From Saprospirales bacterium (GTDB lineage Bacteria > Bacteroidota > Bacteroidia > Chitinophagales > Saprospiraceae): a DNA stretch of 5,824 nt. Positions 5,801-5,824 of this stretch are shown here, piece by piece. Within the stretch, counting starts at the first letter, position 1. The number at the start of each line of letters is the position of its first letter. A model generated the notes under the pieces. The model ran no database searches and had not been told where the DNA came from. It saw only the letters and a list, made by a program, of their open reading frames with translations. The DNA is taken from the NCBI GenBank assembly GCA_003448025.1, contig DLXL01000427.1, positions 2,668-8,491 of the forward strand, given 5' to 3'. The translations under genes and the position numbers were made by a program.

Positions 5801-5824
5801 GCACTAAGGCACTAAGACACTAAG
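5801..5824. repeat. 8-bp tandem repeat, (G/A)CACTAAG x3, cut by the window edge
   Basis: Three consecutive 8-mers, GCACTAAG, GCACTAAG and ACACTAAG, fill the last 24 bases, and the array may continue outside. It lies just upstream of the YdeI-like gene, starting 21 bases before its ATG. An 8-bp period is not a multiple of three, so it is probably noncoding. Confidence 0.8.

Overview
The window looks like chromosome from a Bacteroidota bacterium, most plausibly a Saprospiraceae/Lewinella-type gliding or marine lineage (the phylum is well supported, the family is a guess). The evidence is two proteins ending in type IX secretion (T9SS) C-terminal sorting domains, small lipoproteins with a lysine/acid-rich stretch after the lipid-anchored cysteine, AT-rich spacers with matches to the Bacteroidota promoter (TTG ... 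TAnnTTTG), and no obvious Shine-Dalgarno sequences before the genes.

Layout, plus strand: (1) 1-211, an AT-rich upstream region with three runs of seven T and candidate promoters. (2) 212-2032, a secreted metzincin-type zinc protease: signal peptide, propeptide, catalytic domain with HELAHLFGCRHD and a Met-turn, Ig/PKD-like spacer, and T9SS sorting domain. A run of nine G lies in frame just after the signal peptide. (3) 2048-3834, three tandem copies of a unit with a period of exactly 605 bp. Each unit is a terminator-like hairpin followed almost directly by a 176-aa lipoprotein gene. (4) 3835-3985, a short spacer with a bidirectional terminator.

Minus strand, convergent with the above: (5) 5086-3986, a secreted protein with a glutamine-amidotransferase-like (ThuA-like) domain and a T9SS sorting domain. 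(6) 5779-5264, a cytoplasmic DUF1905 + YdeI/OmpD-associated protein. (7) The right edge holds an 8-bp tandem repeat that runs out of the window.

Taken together, this is a cell-envelope and secretome locus: a protease exported through T9SS, an amplified family of surface lipoproteins, and a second T9SS cargo. No mobile element, CRISPR array, tRNA or rRNA is visible. The parts most worth a second look are the lipoprotein array (fixed 605-bp period, mosaic exchange between copies, one hypervariable patch, a hairpin ending 15 nt before each ATG) and the G9 tract in the protease, where gain or loss of one G would stop translation within about a dozen codons. Whether the protease and the lipoproteins work together cannot be decided from the sequence.
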